Positions 14,895 to 23,480 of a DNA stretch of 64,000 nucleotides are shown here, one piece after another. The notes under the pieces are model-generated. The model worked only from the letters and a program-made list of their open reading frames with translations. It ran no database searches and was not told the DNA's origin. Made by a program: the position numbers and the translations under genes. This stretch comes from a virus. The stretch spans positions 1-64,000 of IMG/VR virus record IMGVR_UViG_3300023174_000152; one strand, given 5' to 3'. The number at the start of each line of letters is the position of its first letter. Position 1 is the first letter of the stretch.

Positions 14895-15180
14895 TGAAAT
14901 CGAAAAATGGGAAGATGTTGTAAGTTCGGTTGACAAAGAACATATTCCCATTGACTGTGTCAAGAAAGTTACGTTAAAATTACGTGGTGGCCGTCAAAAG
15001 ACCATCAACTTAGAAACGCTGAGACGCAACGGTCTTGATGTCGAAGACATCGAAGGAGTGGTAGCACGAGCCATGGCAGAACGTGGTCGTGATATCATCA
15101 ACGTAGATTTTGTCATCGACGTCAAAACTGTAGCACAGCACATACAACCTTACACAGATAAAATCTTAAGTAAACTATGA
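14878..15180 (+). CDS. Hypothetical phage protein
   Basis: A 100-residue protein. The ATG at 14878 overlaps the previous gene by 17 bases and gives a compact alpha/beta sequence (MQLKVDEIEKWEDVV, KKVTLKLRGGRQKTINLETLRRNGLDVEDIEGV). A longer frame from a GTG-like upstream codon would overlap more and is not supported. No catalytic motif is seen. It overlaps thyX by 4 bases (ATGA), so it is probably cotranscribed with it. Confidence 0.7.
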   Translation: MQLKVDEIEKWEDVVSSVDKEHIPIDCVKKVTLKLRGGRQKTINLETLRRNGLDVEDIEGVVARAMAERGRDIINVDFVIDVKTVAQHIQPYTDKILSKL

Positions 15181-15851
15181 ATGTTAAACTTGTCTCTTAC
15201 TCCCAGCCCACTGGTGAGTTTAGAGACATGGGCATCGCAGATGCGCAGGAACTCATTGCGTATTGCGCCCGTGTCTCCAATCCATCAAACCAACTCAACA
15301 CTGAATCATCAGAAAAACTCATCCGATACCTCATCCGACACCAACACTGGAGCCCGCTCGAAATGGTCTCAGCCTGTTGCGAAATCACCACAACCAGAGA
15401 TATCGCCCGACAGATCTTGCGACATAGATCTTTTAGCTTTCAAGAATTTTCTCAACGATACGCAGACCCTACTAAAGACCTTAACTTTGTCACAAGAGAA
15501 GCCCGACTGCAAGACACCAAGAACCGTCAGAACAGCATTGCCGTGGATGATCAACTGTTACAAAATGAATGGTATAGAGCTCAACAACGAGTCATCTATG
15601 CGGCCCAACGAGAATACGAGTGGGCTATCGCTAATGGCATAGCCAAAGAGCAAGCTCGTGCTGTGTTACCAGAAGGTCTAATAGAAAGCCGACTTTACAT
15701 GAATGGTACACTGAGATCGTGGATACACTTTATTGAACTACGCTCAGGACACGGAACACAAAAAGAACACATGGAAGTGGCTCGTGCCTGTGCTGAAGTC
15801 ATAGCTACCGTATTTCCCATGAGTGCCGAATTCGTAGATCAATCAACATAA
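15177..15851 (+). CDS. thyX: Flavin-dependent thymidylate synthase ThyX
   Basis: A 224-residue enzyme with the ThyX signature RHRSFSFQEFSQRYA (82-96 region) and the conserved HQHWSPLEM segment upstream. It makes dTMP from dUMP using methylene-THF, NAD(P)H and FAD. Many phages carry thyX to supply dTTP for replication, and the protein length is normal for the family. It is the last gene of a four-gene unit; a second unit starts at an extended -10 promoter a few bases downstream. Confidence 0.97.
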   Translation: MNVKLVSYSQPTGEFRDMGIADAQELIAYCARVSNPSNQLNTESSEKLIRYLIRHQHWSPLEMVSACCEITTTRDIARQILRHRSFSFQEFSQRYADPTKDLNFVTREARLQDTKNRQNSIAVDDQLLQNEWYRAQQRVIYAAQREYEWAIANGIAKEQARAVLPEGLIESRLYMNGTLRSWIHFIELRSGHGTQKEHMEVARACAEVIATVFPMSAEFVDQST

Positions 15852-15854
15852 ATC

Positions 15855-15863
15855 TGCTATAAT
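15855..15863 (+). promoter_or_regulatory. Extended -10 promoter
   Basis: TGCTATAAT is an exact extended -10 element (TG-N-TATAAT). No good -35 box is seen 17 bp upstream. The expected transcription start (about 15870) coincides with the GTG start at 15871, which would give a leaderless message. Confidence 0.6.
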
Positions 15864-15870
15864 CATAGTA

Positions 15871-16119
15871 GTGCAAAAAATAGTATTTCATTCATTCTCC
15901 ATGGGCGACGTAGACGATCCTGAACTCTACGCCGCCTTTCCTTTGGGTGAGTTTATGGCAACAGAAAAAGGCCAATGGATAAAATCTCACTGCCTAGATC
16001 CTTGCTACATAATACGTCCAGATCCAGACTCCTATGGAGTTCGATGTATAGTTTATGGATCTGTGGAAGACAAATCAGCAACGGAGTATTATCTAAGATG
16101 GAATCAAGAAAAATCATAG
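15871..16119 (+). CDS. Conserved hypothetical phage protein
   Basis: An 82-residue protein starting with GTG at 15871 (MQKIVFHSFSMGDVDDPELY), with a downstream ATG at 15901 as an alternative. It has the look of a small family seen in T4-like phages, KIVFHSF-x-x-G-D-V-x-D-P-E-x-Y followed by a C-terminal TEYxL strand (here SATEYYLRWNQ). The function is unknown; sequences of this kind fold as a small alpha/beta domain. Its last 22 bases overlap the epimerase gene. Confidence 0.72.
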   Translation: MQKIVFHSFSMGDVDDPELYAAFPLGEFMATEKGQWIKSHCLDPCYIIRPDPDSYGVRCIVYGSVEDKSATEYYLRWNQEKS

Positions 16120-17075
16120 TAACAGGCGGACTAGGCCTGATTGGACACAATGTAGTTCAGCGGTTAATGGCGCAAGGCCACCAAGTTGCTGTAACAGATA
16201 TCAAAACAAACTACGGTCTAGTTCCGCAGGACGAGCTGGATTATCTAATGTCTGAACGCAGGAAAAAAATACCCGATGCCAGGGTTCATGGCATTGACAT
16301 CGCAGATCAGGATGGTATAGATTGGATGTTTAGAGAATACAAACCCGATACTGTAATACACCTGGCCAGCTTTCCTAGACAAAAAGTAGTCAATGTAAAT
16401 CCTATGATTGGCTCACGTGCTATGAGTGAAGGACTTCTTAATCTACTAGAAGCTTCCAAACGCAATAATGTGTGTAAATTCATATATATTAGTAGCAGTA
16501 TGGTCTATGGAGACTTCACCGATGATGTCACAGAAGATGCTGTTTGCCGTCCACAAGGACAATACGGCATCATGAAACTTGCAGGAGAATGGCTTGTCCG
16601 AGATTATAGTAGGCGTGGTCTTTTTGATCATGTCATTATTCGTCCTTCCGCTGTATACGGAGAATACGATGTTGAAGATCGTGTTGTTTCAAAGTTTCTG
16701 TTGACTGCTATGCGCAACGGTGTGATCAAGGTCAACGGTGCTAACGAAACACTTGACTTCACTTATGTAGAAGATGCCGCTGATGGTATAGTAGCGGCCG
16801 CACTGAGTCATAATACATCAAACAAAACCTACAACATCACCAAAAGTCACAGCCGTACATTGTCGGATGCGGCCAATCTTGCTGTAAAGATTGTAGGCCA
16901 GGGAACCATAGAAGTCAAAGACAAAGATGCAGACTTTCCCAGCCGCGGCGCACTGAACATTGATGCCGCACGTAGAGATTTTGGCTACGATCCCAAGGTA
17001 GATGTAGAAGAAGGCTTCCAAAGGTACTATGAGTGGCTTAACCATTCCGTTTACTGGTCTAAAAAAACAGTATAA
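16098..17075 (+). CDS. NAD-dependent sugar epimerase/dehydratase (extended SDR)
   Basis: A 325-residue protein. The start at 16098 gives IIVTGGLGLIGHNVVQ, the N-terminal Rossmann loop GGLGLIG (10-16), so the ORF further upstream is not used. It has ISSSMVYG (S in 132-134), catalytic Y156 and K160 (QYGIMK) and the usual RPSAVYGEYD strand. Extended SDRs act on nucleotide sugars (4-epimerase, 4,6-dehydratase or 4-reductase). The following aminotransferase suggests it makes the keto sugar that is aminated. The exact reaction is not predictable by eye. Confidence 0.9.
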   Translation: MESRKIIVTGGLGLIGHNVVQRLMAQGHQVAVTDIKTNYGLVPQDELDYLMSERRKKIPDARVHGIDIADQDGIDWMFREYKPDTVIHLASFPRQKVVNVNPMIGSRAMSEGLLNLLEASKRNNVCKFIYISSSMVYGDFTDDVTEDAVCRPQGQYGIMKLAGEWLVRDYSRRGLFDHVIIRPSAVYGEYDVEDRVVSKFLLTAMRNGVIKVNGANETLDFTYVEDAADGIVAAALSHNTSNKTYNITKSHSRTLSDAANLAVKIVGQGTIEVKDKDADFPSRGALNIDAARRDFGYDPKVDVEEGFQRYYEWLNHSVYWSKKTV

Positions 17076-18123
17076 CAACCTCCGGCAGGAGATCTTAGAC
17101 ACCACTGATGAAGTGTTGCGCAGTGGCCAACTCATGAACGGTAACTTCACTGCCGAGTTTGAAAACTGGTTGGCTAAAAAAAACAAAACCAAGTATGCGA
17201 TCTGTGTTCATTCAGGAACTTCTGCGCTGGAAGCTATTGCTGAATATTGCATAGATGATCCTGGTATGCCCGCTCCTCCTCGGGTGTTGATGCCTAGCCT
17301 AACCTATGCGGCCACGGCCAATGCGTTTATACGAGCCGGGTGGGAAGTACACTTCATTGACACTGACCATCACGGTATATTTGATGTTAAAAAAATACCC
17401 GATATCAGTTACCAAGCTGTAGTTTTAGTTGGACTGTATGGTGCCAGCATAGCTCACATGGGTGATATCAGCACATGGCGCCATTGGTCACATAACAACA
17501 AAATCATCATAGAAGATGCCGCACAACATTGGTTGGCCGCTGACTGTGCAAGGATTGGAAACGCGGCTGCCATTTCATTTGATCCTATGAAAAACTTACC
17601 CGCTTATGGCAACGGTGGTGCAGTGGTCACAAACGATAGAGACATGTTTGATTTTGTACGGGCCTGGAGAGACAACGGTAAAAGCACACACAACGAAACA
17701 GGCACCAATAGTCGTATGAGTGAGTTAGATTGTGCTCACATGTTGGTCAAAACAAAATACATCGATACCTGGCAAACTCGTAGATCCAAGATAGCCGGTT
17801 ACTGGCGCGAACGCTTAAACAAAACAGAAATACGTTGTTTGATAGATCAAGATAACTGCCACGATCATGCCTATCATAAGTTTGTGATCGACGTCAACAA
17901 CAGAGATATCTTACAAAAGAATCTTGCCATACGCAAAATAGAAACAAAAGTACATTATACACAGCCGTTACACGAGCTGGGCACCTTCCGCCAGTATCAA
18001 GGACCAGACATCCTTAGCTGTGCGTCGGCGCTGGCTCGACGTGTGCTGACGTTGCCTTTATATCCTGAGCTAACAGATCTCGAAGTTGAGTATGTTATTG
18101 ATCAGGTTCTCGATTGCGTTTAG
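17029..18123 (+). CDS. DegT/DnrJ/EryC1/StrS-type sugar aminotransferase
   Basis: A 364-residue PLP enzyme. It has the N-terminal IPFTGLKKQYNNLRQ, HSGTSALEAI, and EDAAQHW (D163 binds the PLP nitrogen). SFDPMKNLPAYGNGGAV carries the Schiff-base lysine K188. The family transfers an amino group to a keto sugar; members near epimerases make amino-sugar precursors. The start overlaps the epimerase end by 47 bases and the first residues (TIPFTGLK) match the family start. The gene ends convergent with the homing endonuclease, overlapping it by 29 bases. Confidence 0.92.
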   Translation: MSGLTIPFTGLKKQYNNLRQEILDTTDEVLRSGQLMNGNFTAEFENWLAKKNKTKYAICVHSGTSALEAIAEYCIDDPGMPAPPRVLMPSLTYAATANAFIRAGWEVHFIDTDHHGIFDVKKIPDISYQAVVLVGLYGASIAHMGDISTWRHWSHNNKIIIEDAAQHWLAADCARIGNAAAISFDPMKNLPAYGNGGAVVTNDRDMFDFVRAWRDNGKSTHNETGTNSRMSELDCAHMLVKTKYIDTWQTRRSKIAGYWRERLNKTEIRCLIDQDNCHDHAYHKFVIDVNNRDILQKNLAIRKIETKVHYTQPLHELGTFRQYQGPDILSCASALARRVLTLPLYPELTDLEVEYVIDQVLDCV

Positions 18124-18616
18124 CCCATCTGGCTAACTGAGAAGCTCGCATTTTTTCTTTAGTCTCTTCGGATCTGGGCTTGCCAGGTTTTCCTTTCTTT
18201 GCTTTGCTTATTTTTTGACCTGTTTCGGCACTGACTATTTTTCCTAAGTTACAATCTCTTAATTTTTGTTTCTGTTCAGCAGACATAGTTTTTCCAAGGT
18301 TAGTTGGTTTGCCCAATCTTGCCTGAGAGATTTTCTTTTTAGTTTCTGTAGAATGTTTGTGACCCATGATTCCGTCGCCACCATCTGTCATATTTCTTAA
18401 GATACCTGTACCAATGTCTTTTCGGCCGTATTGCTGAATGTATTTTGTTTCTAGCCGAAGAGCTAGTTCTTTAGTTAAATTAGATTCTAAGATTAGGATT
18501 TTATCGTTACTAGGAACTCTATGATACTTGTGCTTTTGCCAAGCTCTATTATTTTGTCCTTTACCTATATAGTAAGGAGTTCCGTCGTCTCTTAAGTAAG
18601 CATATACATAATACAT
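18095..18616 (-). CDS. GIY-YIG homing endonuclease with NUMOD3-like repeats
   Basis: A 173-residue protein. The ATG at 18616 (MYYVYAYLRDDGTPYYIGKG) gives an intact GIY-YIG core (YVY at 3-5, YIG at 16-18, R24). The C-terminal half has repeated short units of the NUMOD3 type: STETKKKISQARLGKP, SAEQKQKLRD, SAETGQKISKAKKGKP and SEETKEKM, which bind DNA. Such free-standing genes move by cutting intron- or gene-less alleles. It lies between a plus-strand gene and a minus-strand gene and overlaps the aminotransferase end by 29 bases, so its insertion cost little space. Confidence 0.9.
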   Translation of the reverse strand: MYYVYAYLRDDGTPYYIGKGQNNRAWQKHKYHRVPSNDKILILESNLTKELALRLETKYIQQYGRKDIGTGILRNMTDGGDGIMGHKHSTETKKKISQARLGKPTNLGKTMSAEQKQKLRDCNLGKIVSAETGQKISKAKKGKPGKPRSEETKEKMRASQLARWAKRNREPDQ

Positions 18617-18627
18617 GCTCTTATTTA

Positions 18628-20229
18628 TTATTGATCTGGTGTTAGATTTCTCTTTAAAAGGGCATAACTGGCCAACCATGACCACTCGTAGCTTTTCTTG
18701 AGCTCATCAAAATCGCCATTGACACTTTCATAGTATTCAACAGCATCCTCTGCACCATAGATTGACCATTGCCCGTTGGGCTGGCCTATGGCCACTGTGA
18801 GCCATTTCTTAAGCCTGTGCTGGCTTTCGATATCTGATTGACCGCGCAGTTTGATACATTCGCGGAAGGCTGTGCGCCAGGCTGACCATTTGGTATCAGC
18901 ATACTCCGCTGTGCCTGACAATATCGGTACCACTTCGTGTTCATCATCTAGTGTAAAGTCTAGTCCACGACCAGGGTTGGCCAAAACCAATCGTTTGTTA
19001 TATGCGATCATGGCTTGGTGGCCATATGTCAGAGTATTGATAGGATTAAACGCATGGAAGATATAATGTTTGGCCGCTTGCATGCGATCAGGCTGCCAGG
19101 ACCAATCAAACTTGGAATCAACTCTGAGTTTAGCAAACACAGCAAAGAACCAATCAGTGGTTGATGCTTCAGCCGCGGCATGATATGCGGCCGCACGACC
19201 GTTGACTCTATCGCTACGCACAAGATTGTTGGGTTTCATATACAATGCTTCTTGTAGCGTGGTCCAGTGTCGTTCGGCATTGGGCTCACCGTTTGAGATA
19301 AACACCACATCTAAGGGTTGGTCTTCTCCTAGCGTCTTATAAGTCTTGTCTATGTTGGGATAATCGTAGAGTTGCTTCTTAAGATAGTTCTTGGCTTCTC
19401 TGGGTACTAGCACACTACTGGCTCCCGGAGTAAGAGGTACTATGGTCTTCATCTTCTCTCGCCATAAGTTAATGGCAGGAGGATTTTCTATTGCACCGTG
19501 TCTGACAAACTGTACCACAGGATACTGGAAATCATGTGCCCATACTGCAGGTACTTGGCTGTCTTGTTCGTGCTTGATGACAGGCACCGGTAGTCTAGGA
19601 ACAGATTTATCTTCTATAAAATGTATGGTATCAAACCATTCAAGCAAGGCCAACTCATTGGTCTTGGCAAGAAAAGATTCTACATTCACATAAAACGTAT
19701 CACCAAACTTTTGTTCGTTGCTGGCAAATACATGCAACATGTCTTGTTGCCATTCTGAAGGATGCCAGGTGAAATCAAAACGACTGTAATCACATACACT
19801 ACTCACTATCCAGACATTTTTGTAAGTACATTTGCTGAGTATTCTTCGTAAGGTTCCTAGATAATCTGAGATATATCTTGTTTTTTCTTTGCAAGCGATG
19901 CCAAGACCGTTGCCGTGATCTATGCCAATGCGTGGCACAGTACCGATGCGTGGCACCACTGGATGATTACGATTGATTTCGCTGACACCTGTTTTGGGTA
20001 TCAAGTATGTTCCACCATTTTCTTGGTGCTGGCTGGGCCATACATGAGTCTGATGACTTTCCCAAGGCACAGGTTCCCACAACCAATCGAAGTGAGAATA
20101 GTCATTGAGCCCATCAACTACCCATAAGTATCTTGTGCGACTAAGTTCGCAAGCATGCTCGATGCTGTCGGCCCGGCGTTCGTGAGGCCAACGATAGGTA
20201 GGAGTGGTTAGGTAAAAGACGTCAAACAT
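18628..20229 (-). CDS. Glycosyltransferase-like protein with three repeated modules
   Basis: A 533-residue protein without signal peptide. Three related stretches recur: DYSHFDWLWEP..WE near residue 44, DYSRFDFTWHPSEW near 145 and SKFDWSWQPDRM near 370. Each is preceded by a short hydrophobic strand (VWVVDG, VWIVSS, WFFAVF) and followed by a HVxxSxxQxxGxTY-like strand. The third module also has VRSDRVNGRAAAYHAAAEAS, which resembles the 309-residue protein at 35179 and GT2-like proteins. A role in sugar transfer is inferred. It starts on the same four bases (CATG) as the divergent gene at 20228. Confidence 0.5.
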   Translation of the reverse strand: MFDVFYLTTPTYRWPHERRADSIEHACELSRTRYLWVVDGLNDYSHFDWLWEPVPWESHQTHVWPSQHQENGGTYLIPKTGVSEINRNHPVVPRIGTVPRIGIDHGNGLGIACKEKTRYISDYLGTLRRILSKCTYKNVWIVSSVCDYSRFDFTWHPSEWQQDMLHVFASNEQKFGDTFYVNVESFLAKTNELALLEWFDTIHFIEDKSVPRLPVPVIKHEQDSQVPAVWAHDFQYPVVQFVRHGAIENPPAINLWREKMKTIVPLTPGASSVLVPREAKNYLKKQLYDYPNIDKTYKTLGEDQPLDVVFISNGEPNAERHWTTLQEALYMKPNNLVRSDRVNGRAAAYHAAAEASTTDWFFAVFAKLRVDSKFDWSWQPDRMQAAKHYIFHAFNPINTLTYGHQAMIAYNKRLVLANPGRGLDFTLDDEHEVVPILSGTAEYADTKWSAWRTAFRECIKLRGQSDIESQHRLKKWLTVAIGQPNGQWSIYGAEDAVEYYESVNGDFDELKKSYEWSWLASYALLKRNLTPDQ

Positions 20230-21277
20230 GATTCGTATCGATGAAATATATTATAACGTATTTGTGTCTGCTTTGCAACACCGACCTCGTGTAGGCTTGC
20301 ATTGGTTTGATCCTTTTGGTTCCACATCATTTGGCGATATATGCAACGTTCCTCGAGTTGACAACATAGCAGAAAAACGACTGGTATTCTGGGATCAAGA
20401 ACCTCTGCACCAAGAACGAGTCAAAGATTTCTTTGATCAGTATATCAAACATTACTGGGGCCCTACCACTATAGTCACTTCTGAATACAATAGCAAGGCA
20501 GTAGACTGGGCATGTGATACTTATGGGCTTGATTGTTCTTACTATTTCTTTCATGCCTGGGCCGCCCTGGATTGGTACAGAGGCTACAATCATACTTTCC
20601 TTTGCAAACCATTCCAAGACAGGCAAATAGAGCGTACATTTTTGTGTCCAAACAATATCATTGGCGGAAAAAGACATCATAGACTGGCATTATTAAACGA
20701 GTTTGTTGATCGGGAACTTATTGACAACAACTTTATCAGTTTTCCTGAACGTTGCCCATATGAAAACAAAACAGTCACAGAGTTATGCCAAGAATACGAT
20801 ATCCCATTGGGACATGTCGAACTGCCATTGATCATTGATCATGGGGCCAATCATGCTGGTAATAGTCATCGTATAGATATGTGGTCGTTGGCTGAAAAAA
20901 GTTTGCTCAATGTAGTAACCGAAACCCTGTATGATGGGCACAGACAACACCTCACTGAAAAAACATTCAAACCCATCGTGATGCAACAGCCATTTGTGTT
21001 GGTATCATGCAAGGGCAGTCTTGAATACCTCAGACGCTATGGATTCAAAACCTTTGGTGAATTCTGGAATGAAGACTACGATGACAAAGACGATGACTTC
21101 CGTATCATTCGCATTGGGAAACTACTAGCCGACATTGATGCATTGAGTATCAAAGAAAAACAACAACTACAGCAACACATGACACCGATAGTTGAACATA
21201 ACTTCAACTGGTTCTATTCCAAAGAGTTTGAAAACTTGTTATGGCACGAACTAACTGATATGATCAAGCAATGGTAA
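20228..21277 (+). CDS. Glycosyltransferase-like protein, (T)EKTFKP family, copy 1
   Basis: A 349-residue protein. The C-terminal half carries VVTETLYDGH, HLTEKTFKPI, QPFVLV, GSLEYLRRYGFKTFGEFWNEDYDD. The same order of motifs occurs in the genes at 21271, 27398 and 32202. An E-K-x-F/Y segment followed by a hydrophobic strand and G-x-L resembles the C-terminal donor site of GT10-type (fucosyltransferase-like) GT-B enzymes, so sugar transfer is a reasonable guess. The N-terminal half is not recognised. Its ATG overlaps the ATG of the divergent gene. Confidence 0.5.
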   Translation: MIRIDEIYYNVFVSALQHRPRVGLHWFDPFGSTSFGDICNVPRVDNIAEKRLVFWDQEPLHQERVKDFFDQYIKHYWGPTTIVTSEYNSKAVDWACDTYGLDCSYYFFHAWAALDWYRGYNHTFLCKPFQDRQIERTFLCPNNIIGGKRHHRLALLNEFVDRELIDNNFISFPERCPYENKTVTELCQEYDIPLGHVELPLIIDHGANHAGNSHRIDMWSLAEKSLLNVVTETLYDGHRQHLTEKTFKPIVMQQPFVLVSCKGSLEYLRRYGFKTFGEFWNEDYDDKDDDFRIIRIGKLLADIDALSIKEKQQLQQHMTPIVEHNFNWFYSKEFENLLWHELTDMIKQW

Positions 21278-22455
21278 CTTTTTGTGTTGACCGTACGGTA
21301 GATGGTCGCCCGTATCCAAATCTAGCTCAGTGGGAGGCTCGCCCTTACACTCCAGAATGGTGGCAGTTCAGTAGGCAATGGCCTTACAGCGAGCCTGTGC
21401 ATTTTTTTGACTATCTTGATCGACACAATGTTGAATATAAAATAGTTGAGTGGACACAAGCAACCAAGCACACCTTGTACCCCATCAGCCTGAGTTATTT
21501 TGATTTCAGTATAAACTGGTTTGAGCTGTTGCCAGTTTTTATTAGAGAAAAGCTCAGAACTAAAAGTTTGACCTTGTGGTTTTTCTACAGTGAAGGTGAC
21601 AACCCACAACGCATACAGGAACATTTACTGGCACAGTTTGCTAATCAAGACATTGATCTTGATCGCATTAAGTTTACCAGTGCAAATAGTTCTGCAGAAT
21701 CTATCAAAAATTTTTCTCACTTTGTTGATGATGAGTGTTTGTATCAACTACGTAATAAAGAATCTCCTATACCGTTTGACCATCAAACGATCCGTAGAAA
21801 AAAATACACAGCATTAGTTAGGACTCACAAATGGTGGCGTGCCACTACCATGGCCAGACTGTGGCGGCAAGGTCTTCACCAGCAAGGGTATTTTTCTTAC
21901 AACACACAAGAGCTTATCAATGACGACGAGCACCTTGACAATCCCATTGAAGTTGATCTATTTGATGGTTTACGTGCTGATACTCATAGATTCCTGGCCA
22001 GCGGTCCATTCCATGCTGATGAGCTAGATTCAGCCACGCACAATCTTTATGCTACTACAGTACATCAACATTTCAATGACAGTTATTTGAACGTGATCTT
22101 GGAAACTCATTTAGATGCTGATCAAAGCGGTGGAACTTTTCTAACTGAAAAAACTTTCAAACCTATCAAGAACTGTCAACCGTTTGTGCTGGTGGCACCA
22201 GCAGGCAGTATCGCACAACTGCAACAGCTGGGCTACCGTACATTTGATCACGTGATCAACCATGCTTACGATCGAGAAATGGATAACACCAAAAGATGGA
22301 ACATGGCCTGTACCGAAATAGAAAGATTAATAACCAACGTTGATCTGCATCAGCTCTATATTGATTGCAAGCAAGACCTACTACACAATCAAGCATTATT
22401 TTTAAGTGACAAGAAGGATCGTTTAAATAGTTTGATCGCAAAGCTCACACAATGA
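21271..22455 (+). CDS. Glycosyltransferase-like protein, (T)EKTFKP family, copy 2
   Basis: A 394-residue protein overlapping copy 1 by 7 bases. It has VILETHLDADQSGGTF, LTEKTFKPIKNCQPFVLV, GSIAQLQQLGYRTFDHVINHAYDR, matching the copy 1 C-terminus. The N-terminal ~170 residues differ (RPYTPEWWQFSRQWP, ELLPVFIREKLRTKSLT). Adjacent, same-strand and overlapping, the two probably arose by duplication and act on the same acceptor. Confidence 0.5.
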   Translation: MVTFCVDRTVDGRPYPNLAQWEARPYTPEWWQFSRQWPYSEPVHFFDYLDRHNVEYKIVEWTQATKHTLYPISLSYFDFSINWFELLPVFIREKLRTKSLTLWFFYSEGDNPQRIQEHLLAQFANQDIDLDRIKFTSANSSAESIKNFSHFVDDECLYQLRNKESPIPFDHQTIRRKKYTALVRTHKWWRATTMARLWRQGLHQQGYFSYNTQELINDDEHLDNPIEVDLFDGLRADTHRFLASGPFHADELDSATHNLYATTVHQHFNDSYLNVILETHLDADQSGGTFLTEKTFKPIKNCQPFVLVAPAGSIAQLQQLGYRTFDHVINHAYDREMDNTKRWNMACTEIERLITNVDLHQLYIDCKQDLLHNQALFLSDKKDRLNSLIAKLTQ

Positions 22456-23480
22456 CAAATATCGTAAACAGTTATACCAGTTGGCAACCTCTTGAAGAGG
22501 TCATAGTAGGTCGCGCCTACGACCCGGATTACTTTGATTTCATCGATGACTCCCAAGTCAGGAATCAGCTACAACAGATTCTAGCAGAAACTGCTGAAGA
22601 TTTAAACAATCTTCAACGCACCATAGAAAGTTATGGTGCTACAGTTTTGAGGCCCGAGTTACCCAATCGAGATCAGTTCCAAACTTGGCAAACGTCTGGA
22701 GAAGGTGCTCCTCTCCCACCTCTTACACCAAGAGATTGGCAAATCACGCTGGGTCAAAAACTTCTGCGTGTCCTGCCTGTTGTAGAACTCGATGACATCT
22801 GTGCTCGCTATGGCGATCAAGTCATAGACCCGCACGGTGGTAAATGGGATCCCGACTGCATACTAAATGGTGCATCAGCTTCGTGTATTGTGCGTGTGGG
22901 TCGTGATGTGTTTTTTGACAACTCAGACTTTTTAAAACCCGAACAAACACGTTGGATCATAGACAATGTACTGGGTCCAGAGTATCGAGTACACGAAGCC
23001 ATCACCGACGGACATGGAGATGCTGTGTTTGCAATTCTAAAGCCTGGTGTCATCTTATCAAGTAAACATGATGTTAACTTAGATCTTGCCGGAGACTTTC
23101 CTGGATGGGATGTATGCAAGATATGGGACAGCTCGATCTGGGCCGCTATGGAAGTTGGCAAGTTCAAAGAAGAAAACTTCAACGGTGCTTGGTATGTGCA
23201 AGGGCAGACCCCCACTGAACAGTTTACTAAGTTTGTAGATACCTATCTAAAGAGTTGGACTGGATTTGTCAGCGAAACCGTTTTTGATGTCAACTGTCTT
23301 GTGTTAGATGAAAGTCATGTAATCTTTAGTGCTTATAACAAAGAAGTGTTTGACTTTTGTAAACGACATCGGATTGAACCTATTATCTCTGAATTGCGTC
23401 ACAGTTATTTCTGGGATGGCGGTGTTAGTTGTTGCACACAAGACATACGTCGACGTGGCGGTCTAGAGACTTACCTCTAA
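22452..23480 (+). CDS. Amidinotransferase
   Basis: A 342-residue protein of the glycine/inosamine amidinotransferase fold. It keeps the catalytic residues in place: D156 in FFDNSDF, H188 in TDGHGDAVF and the nucleophile cysteine in GGVSCCTQDIRRRG (C327 or C328). That C-terminal motif is the family hallmark. The reaction moves an amidino group from arginine to an amine, giving a guanidino product; in the streptomycin pathway the acceptor is an amino-cyclitol phosphate. Here the DegT-type aminotransferase could supply the amine. It is coupled to copy 2 by ATGA, and its stop overlaps the stop of the carbamoyltransferase on the other strand. Confidence 0.85.
   Translation: MTNIVNSYTSWQPLEEVIVGRAYDPDYFDFIDDSQVRNQLQQILAETAEDLNNLQRTIESYGATVLRPELPNRDQFQTWQTSGEGAPLPPLTPRDWQITLGQKLLRVLPVVELDDICARYGDQVIDPHGGKWDPDCILNGASASCIVRVGRDVFFDNSDFLKPEQTRWIIDNVLGPEYRVHEAITDGHGDAVFAILKPGVILSSKHDVNLDLAGDFPGWDVCKIWDSSIWAAMEVGKFKEENFNGAWYVQGQTPTEQFTKFVDTYLKSWTGFVSETVFDVNCLVLDESHVIFSAYNKEVFDFCKRHRIEPIISELRHSYFWDGGVSCCTQDIRRRGGLETYL

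Noticed and set aside
15181-15642. 153-residue plus frame overlapping thyX
   Set aside because: thyX in the other frame has a complete signature; this frame has no motif.
18095-18616. GIY-YIG gene as part of a group I intron
   Set aside because: Flanking genes are intact and on different strands, so it is free-standing rather than intronic.
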